Below the pieces are notes generated by a model that saw nothing but the letters and a program-made list of their open reading frames with translations, was not told where the DNA came from and did not search any database. Of a DNA stretch of 8,702 nt, positions 5,530-8,702 are shown piece by piece. The DNA is from Thermoplasmata archaeon (GTDB lineage: Archaea > Thermoplasmatota > Thermoplasmata > UBA184). Location: positions 1-8,702 of the forward strand of contig JAKAVH010000107.1 of NCBI GenBank assembly GCA_021827545.1, in the 5' to 3' direction. The translations under genes were made by a program, and so were the position numbers. The number at the start of each line of letters is the position of its first letter. The first letter of the stretch is position 1.

Positions 5530-6694
5530 CGCCGGACCTCCCGATCCGCTCCTCCACCCGCCGGCGTCGAGCCTCGAGACTCGGTGGCGCTTCTTCGGCC
5601 GAGAACGGATAGACGGTGAGGCCGAAATCATCGACCGATCCGCGGCCGGCGATGCGCCACTGCCGGCCGAACATCGCCTCGAACAGCTGTTCTTCCAATC
5701 GGCTTGGATCGGGGGTCGCGCGTAGGGTCGCGAGCGCGTCTTCCAACCGGAGGCCGGTCATCCGTTCGACCCACTCCCGGGAGGCGGCGACCGTAGCGGT
5801 CCCGCGGCCATCGTCGATCACGATCCGGGCCGATAGGTCCGGCTCGGCGGCCACCATTCCGTGGGAGCGGCACGCCCCGCTCACGGTCGTTCGCCGACAG
5901 GTCGGGCAGCGGTAGACGACGCCGCTCGGCGGAAGGAGCGCGACCACGGTCCCTTCCGCCACGACCGGGTCACCTCCACCCTCCCGCAGCCATTCGGCGA
6001 GCGGTCGCGGCTCGGACGGAAGGAGCGCCGCGACGTCGGGGAGATCCGACACGGACAGGCGCTCCACGCGGCAGCGGTCGTCGAGGATGAGCTGCGGGCG
6101 CCGTCGGAACGATTTGACATAGGCGCCCGACACCCGGATGGCATCGCCCACTCGGAGCGAAAAGTCCTTCCAGGCCGTGAACCCGATCGAGCCGGACCGG
6201 TCCGCAACCCACCCTTCGAAGAGCTCCTTTGTCTCGGATGCGACGGTCACCCGCTTCGGATCGCAACGGGTGACCCGCACCTCGAGTCGAAACCCTTCGT
6301 CCGGGGCGACCAGTTCCCGGACCGACCGCATCGGGAGCTCCTCGGCCCCGAGGGAGGGAAGCTCGACCTCGCTCGCGGGCTCGGCCCGCGTCTTCCAAGT
6401 GAAGACCAGTTCGGGCCGACCTTGCCACTCTCGCATCTCGACGTTCGTCGCTCGAAGCACCGTACCGCGCTCCACGCCTTCCCGCGGCGGGTCCCACCAG
6501 GTGAAGCGCATGGTCGCAGTCCCGTCGCTCAACAGGCCGGAGAGCACGGGCCGGTGCTGGCCATCGGACTTGCGGACGACCTCGCGTCGTTCGGCGTACA
6601 CGACCCGCGCAACGAACGCGATCGGGGAGCCCGGCCGGGCATCTCGCAAACGGACTTCTCGGGCCCGCTCCGGGGAGGGTTCCAGCTCGGTCAT
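5516..6694 (-). CDS. rpa: Archaeal replication protein A (single-stranded DNA-binding protein with OB folds and a zinc finger)
   Basis: RPA coats single-stranded DNA during replication and repair. The 392-residue protein shows two OB-like regions and a zinc-binding third. OB1, about 22-105, includes LSGLLSDGTATMRFTWWD and a GTVLRATN strand. OB2, about 130-212, includes VASETKELFEGWVADRSGSI, GDAIRVSGAYVK and QLILDD. The third region (about 245-360) carries the archaeal RPA finger C263-x2-C266-x8-C275-x2-H278, followed by ARIVIDDGRGTATVAAS. MTELEPSP at 6694 is chosen as start: the preceding open frame to 6943 crosses the promoter and has random-looking composition. No Shine-Dalgarno site is present, but a TATA element is centred 34 bp upstream, giving a predicted leader under 10 bases. 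The RPA-associated gene overlaps its 3' end. A near-identical arrangement is known from haloarchaeal rpa/rpap operons. Confidence 0.92.
   Translation of the reverse strand: MTELEPSPERAREVRLRDARPGSPIAFVARVVYAERREVVRKSDGQHRPVLSGLLSDGTATMRFTWWDPPREGVERGTVLRATNVEMREWQGRPELVFTWKTRAEPASEVELPSLGAEELPMRSVRELVAPDEGFRLEVRVTRCDPKRVTVASETKELFEGWVADRSGSIGFTAWKDFSLRVGDAIRVSGAYVKSFRRRPQLILDDRCRVERLSVSDLPDVAALLPSEPRPLAEWLREGGGDPVVAEGTVVALLPPSGVVYRCPTCRRTTVSGACRSHGMVAAEPDLSARIVIDDGRGTATVAASREWVERMTGLRLEDALATLRATPDPSRLEEQLFEAMFGRQWRIAGRGSVDDFGLTVYPFSAEEAPPSLEARRRRVEERIGRSGDAAA
5536..5542 (-). promoter_or_regulatory. Shine-Dalgarno site of the RPA-associated gene
   Basis: GGGAGGT on the minus strand lies six bases before the ATG at 5527-5529, inside the last codons of rpa. 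It decides the start of the RPA-associated protein and shows that the internal operon gene uses leadered initiation. Confidence 0.75.
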
Positions 6695-6724
6695 CGGGTC
6701 GGTGGGCGGGAACGACCGAGGGCG

Positions 6725-6732
6725 GATATAGC
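6725..6732 (-). promoter_or_regulatory. TATA element of the rpa operon
   Basis: On the minus strand GCTATATC follows a G-rich stretch and is the only A/T-rich patch near the rpa start. Its centre (about 6728) is 34 bp from the ATG at 6694, which predicts transcription starting about eight bases before it. Confidence 0.5.
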
Positions 6733-6782
6733 GGCCCCCCTCCCTCCGGACGGTGCTTGTTCCAAAAGCCCGGTCGTTCACC

Positions 6783-6798
6783 GTCCCGGGACCGGGAC
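6783..6798. repeat. Inverted repeat in the rpa / pyrF divergent region
   Basis: GTCCCGG and CCGGGAC are perfect 7-bp arms separated by GA. The same stretch also contains the 10-bp palindrome GTCCCGGGAC and a tandem CGGGAC pair. It lies 61 bp upstream of the chosen pyrF start and about 85 bp upstream of rpa, a reasonable operator position. The GC-rich background makes chance possible. Confidence 0.3.
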
Positions 6799-6840
6799 GA
6801 GCGTGCGGGGGTCGTCGTCCGCCGAAACGGTTTTCCGCTT

Positions 6841-6850
6841 GGGGGCCCCC
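6841..6850. repeat. GGGGGCCCCC palindrome just upstream of pyrF
   Basis: A perfect 10-bp palindrome ends eight bases before the pyrF GTG at 6859. It is too tight for a large hairpin but lies where it would affect initiation or DNA melting near the start. No convincing TATA box or Shine-Dalgarno site for pyrF is visible around it. Confidence 0.25.
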
Positions 6851-6858
6851 GCTTCCGC

Positions 6859-7722
6859 GTGTCCGAGCAATTCGTCGACCGCCTCGACCGTTGTCAGATC
6901 CGGGCCGACTCGCTTTTGTCGGTCGGTCTCGATCCCGACCCATCGCGGTTGCCCCGGGCCTTGGCTCGGCTCCCTCCGAAGCAGCGGCTGCGGAGCTTTA
7001 TCGAAGGCGTCGTCGCCCACACCCGAGAAGTGGCCGCCGTCTACAAGGCCCAGCTAGCGGCGTACCTTGCGTTCGGAAGCCCGGGCGTCGAACTGCTGTT
7101 CGACCTTCCCAAGATCGTCGGGCCCGATCGGCTCACCATTCTCGATCTCAAGGCGAACGACATCCCGAACACGATGCGGCTGTACCGGGAGGGCCTGCTC
7201 CGGCCGGGCCGGTTCGACGCGATCACCGCGACGCCGTGGGCGGGGTGGGATTCGATCGAGACACTGCTAGCGGATCCGGGCCGGGGCGTGTTCGTGGTCG
7301 TTCACACCTCCAATGCGGGTTCGCGTGACCTTCAGGAACTCCGGGGGACGCGCGGCCGGCCGATCTGGTTGGATGTCGCCTGTCGCGCGGCTCGGCTCGG
7401 CCGGCCGCGCGGGAACGTCGGGGTCGTCGTCGGGGCCACGTATCCCCGGGCAATCGCGCGCGTCCGCGCCTCCGTCGGTGCCTCCGTGCCGATCCTGGCG
7501 CCGGGGATCGGCGCGCAGGCCGGCGATCTCGAAGCGACCGTACGAGCCGGAATCAACCGATCCGGCCGGGGTCTCCTCGTCAACGCCTCGCGAAGCGTGC
7601 TGTATGCGCGCGGGTCGGGCGACTGGACGGCCCGGGTGGGCCGGGCGGCCGCCGCGCTCTGCGGCGCCATCAACGCCGCTCGCGAAGCAGCCCTTCGTAC
7701 AGGGCGAAGAGCCGCTGGGTGA
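6859..7722 (+). CDS. pyrF: Orotidine 5'-phosphate decarboxylase, subfamily-2 type
   Basis: PyrF converts OMP to UMP, the last step of de novo pyrimidine synthesis, in the cytoplasm. From GTG 6859 the protein has 287 residues. Visible motifs are SVGLDPDP (21-28), VYKAQLAAY (61-69), the catalytic D-x-K-x-x-D set D96, K98, D101 in ILDLKANDIP, GRGVFVVVHTSNAGSRDLQ (141-159), GVVVGATYP (188-196), PGIGAQAGDLEATV (215-228) and ASRSVLYA (243-250). The TSN-x-GS-x-DLQ and GIGAQ-x-GDLEATVRAG blocks are typical of the longer subfamily-2 enzymes of actinobacteria and haloarchaea, rather than the roughly 220-residue form common in other archaea. The open frame extends to a TTG at 6757, but that part lacks family similarity. 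The 3' end overlaps the convergent glycosyltransferase by 53 bp. It is divergent from rpa; no clear TATA box is seen. Confidence 0.93.
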   Translation: MSEQFVDRLDRCQIRADSLLSVGLDPDPSRLPRALARLPPKQRLRSFIEGVVAHTREVAAVYKAQLAAYLAFGSPGVELLFDLPKIVGPDRLTILDLKANDIPNTMRLYREGLLRPGRFDAITATPWAGWDSIETLLADPGRGVFVVVHTSNAGSRDLQELRGTRGRPIWLDVACRAARLGRPRGNVGVVVGATYPRAIARVRASVGASVPILAPGIGAQAGDLEATVRAGINRSGRGLLVNASRSVLYARGSGDWTARVGRAAAALCGAINAAREAALRTGRRAAG

Positions 7723-8702
7723 CCGGAGCGATTCCGTACCGCTCCTCCGCCCGCGCGCGGGCCTGCCGTCCCATCGCTTGCCGACGGGGCGCGTCCTCGA
7801 GGAGTTCGCGGGCCTTCGTCGCGATGTCCTCGGCGTTCAGCGGGTCGATCAGGAGGCCTTCCCGGCCCGGCTCGATAACCTCGCGAACGCCCGGCATGTC
7901 GGCCGCAAGCACCGGTAGGCCGCAGGCCATCGCCTCAGCCAGGGCCAGGCCGAACCCTTCGAGGCGGTTGCGGCTCGGATAGACGTAGAGGTCCGCGAGC
8001 GCGAGGTACGACGGGAGGGCTTCGTCTGCGACGTCAGGGCAGAATCGCACTCGGGTCTCGACGCCGATGCGTCGCGCCAAGGCCCGAAGCGCGCCGAGCC
8101 GCGGGCCGCGCCCCACCACGACGAGCGCGACGGACTCGGGCAGCTGGCGAAGGGCAAACAGCAGGACTTCTACGCCTTTGTGCGGCACCAGACGTCCCGA
8201 GAACAGGAGGAGTTGGCGACCCTGAAGCCGAAGCTTCTCTTTGAGCCCGTCCGCCGGGACGGCGGGCGTGAAGCGGTCGAGGTCGACCACGGACGGGATG
8301 ACAATCGGCTCCACGCTCCGCAGGGCCGCCGAGGTGAGGCCGTAGCTGCGCGTGTGTACGATGACGCGTTGGGCGTGGCGCAAGAGCTGGGGCAAGAAGA
8401 TCCGTTCGTAGAGGCCCGTGAGCAGCATCCCGTGGACCCCGGGTAGATAGAGGTCGCAGTGGTAAGTGAGAACGGTCGGACCGAGGCGCCCCAACCGCTC
8501 GAGCGCGCGCGTCGCGAGGTACGGGGTGACCGGGGGTGGGTAGTGGAGGTGGTAGACGTCCCCGTCCACGCGTTCGAGCCATCGGCCAACCCCGACGTCG
8601 ACTGGGGTGTTGAAGACGGTGAACAAGGTGCTGCTCCGCACGATCCGGTAGCCGTCCCGATGCTCCTCCGTGGGCAGCGATCGTCGGTAGCGGGACGTGA
8701 CG
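7670..8702 (-). CDS. Glycosyltransferase, GT4-like (GT-B fold), 5' end beyond the right edge
   Basis: About 343 residues are visible. The frame is open to the window edge, and the first residues, VTSRYRRSLPTEEHRDGYRI, look like the segment that follows the first Rossmann strands of GT4 enzymes. The track-style GTG start at 8641 would therefore truncate the protein, and the true start lies outside the window. The C-terminal nucleotide-sugar domain is clear: LLLFSGRLVPHKGVEVL (about 8191-8216, with the conserved R and K), VVVGRGP (near 8110), and YPSRNRLEGFGLALAEAMACG (7922-7983), whose E-x7-E pair is the GT4 signature. The acceptor-side HYPPP and YHCDLYLPG segments are in the N-terminal half. 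It probably transfers a sugar from a nucleotide-sugar donor in lipid, S-layer or surface polysaccharide glycosylation; donor and acceptor cannot be told. Its stop lies inside pyrF on the other strand. Confidence 0.9.
   Translation of the reverse strand, partial: VTSRYRRSLPTEEHRDGYRIVRSSTLFTVFNTPVDVGVGRWLERVDGDVYHLHYPPPVTPYLATRALERLGRLGPTVLTYHCDLYLPGVHGMLLTGLYERIFLPQLLRHAQRVIVHTRSYGLTSAALRSVEPIVIPSVVDLDRFTPAVPADGLKEKLRLQGRQLLLFSGRLVPHKGVEVLLFALRQLPESVALVVVGRGPRLGALRALARRIGVETRVRFCPDVADEALPSYLALADLYVYPSRNRLEGFGLALAEAMACGLPVLAADMPGVREVIEPGREGLLIDPLNAEDIATKARELLEDAPRRQAMGRQARARAEERYGIAPVTQRLFALYEGLLRERR

Noticed and set aside
5530..5631. Upstream extension of the RPA-associated gene by 34 codons
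   Set aside because: It lies within rpa coding sequence, and a strong Shine-Dalgarno site directly precedes the ATG at 5529, where family similarity starts.
6757..6858. TTG-initiated extension of pyrF by 34 residues
   Set aside because: The added residues are Arg/Gly-rich with no PyrF similarity and overlap the palindromic control region; GTG 6859 begins the conserved N-terminus.
6695..6943. Upstream extension of rpa by 83 codons
   Set aside because: It runs through the TATA element and into the pyrF coding region; its composition is random Arg/Gly/Pro and RPA similarity begins only after MTELEP.
1..8702. tRNA, rRNA, CRISPR array, insertion sequence, toxin-antitoxin or defence genes
   Set aside because: Non-coding gaps are short (at most about 165 bp) and none shows a cloverleaf, spaced direct repeats, terminal inverted repeats or transposase-like coding; all larger frames are explained by the listed genes.

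Overview
The window looks like a high-GC archaeal chromosome segment, most plausibly an uncultivated Thermoplasmatota-type lineage or another mesophilic euryarchaeal relative. That lineage is an inference. The archaeal assignment itself rests on several signals: a zinc-finger replication protein A (RPA) with its co-transcribed RPA-associated OB-fold partner, a COG1340-type archaeal coiled-coil protein, a membrane-anchored archaeal FKBP full of N-glycosylation sequons, and isolated TATA-like elements about 30 bp upstream of genes that start transcription units. Genes that open a unit have no convincing Shine-Dalgarno (SD) sequence, whereas the internal operon genes (etfB and the RPA-associated gene) have strong ones. 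This is the split expected when first genes are read from leaderless or nearly leaderless mRNAs.

Layout from left to right. Minus strand: an acyl-CoA dehydrogenase followed at once by the first 16 codons of an electron transfer flavoprotein beta subunit, which runs off the left edge. Plus strand: larB, divergent from the dehydrogenase across a very short intergenic gap with one TATA-like element. Next come a minus-strand five-helix membrane protein of unknown function and a plus-strand COG1340-type coiled-coil protein, which diverge from a 75-bp gap holding a 10-bp palindrome. The minus-strand secreted FKBP-type prolyl isomerase follows, preceded by the clearest TATA box of the window and a 16-codon upstream ORF. 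Upstream of that is the minus-strand two-gene rpa operon. Divergent from it is a plus-strand class-2-like orotidine 5'-phosphate decarboxylase, whose 3' end overlaps by 53 bp the end of a minus-strand family-4-like glycosyltransferase. The glycosyltransferase runs off the right edge.

Taken together these are mostly housekeeping or peripheral-metabolism genes: acyl-CoA oxidation with ETF electron transfer, the first step of nickel-pincer cofactor synthesis, extracytoplasmic protein folding, single-stranded DNA binding, UMP synthesis and glycosylation. I see no mobile element, CRISPR array, tRNA, rRNA, toxin-antitoxin pair or obvious defence system. I do not find a clearly new biological system. 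The most interesting points are the leader ORF before the FKBP gene, the N-terminally shortened LarB without lar neighbours, the SD/leaderless split, and the uncharacterised membrane protein paired with the coiled-coil gene.
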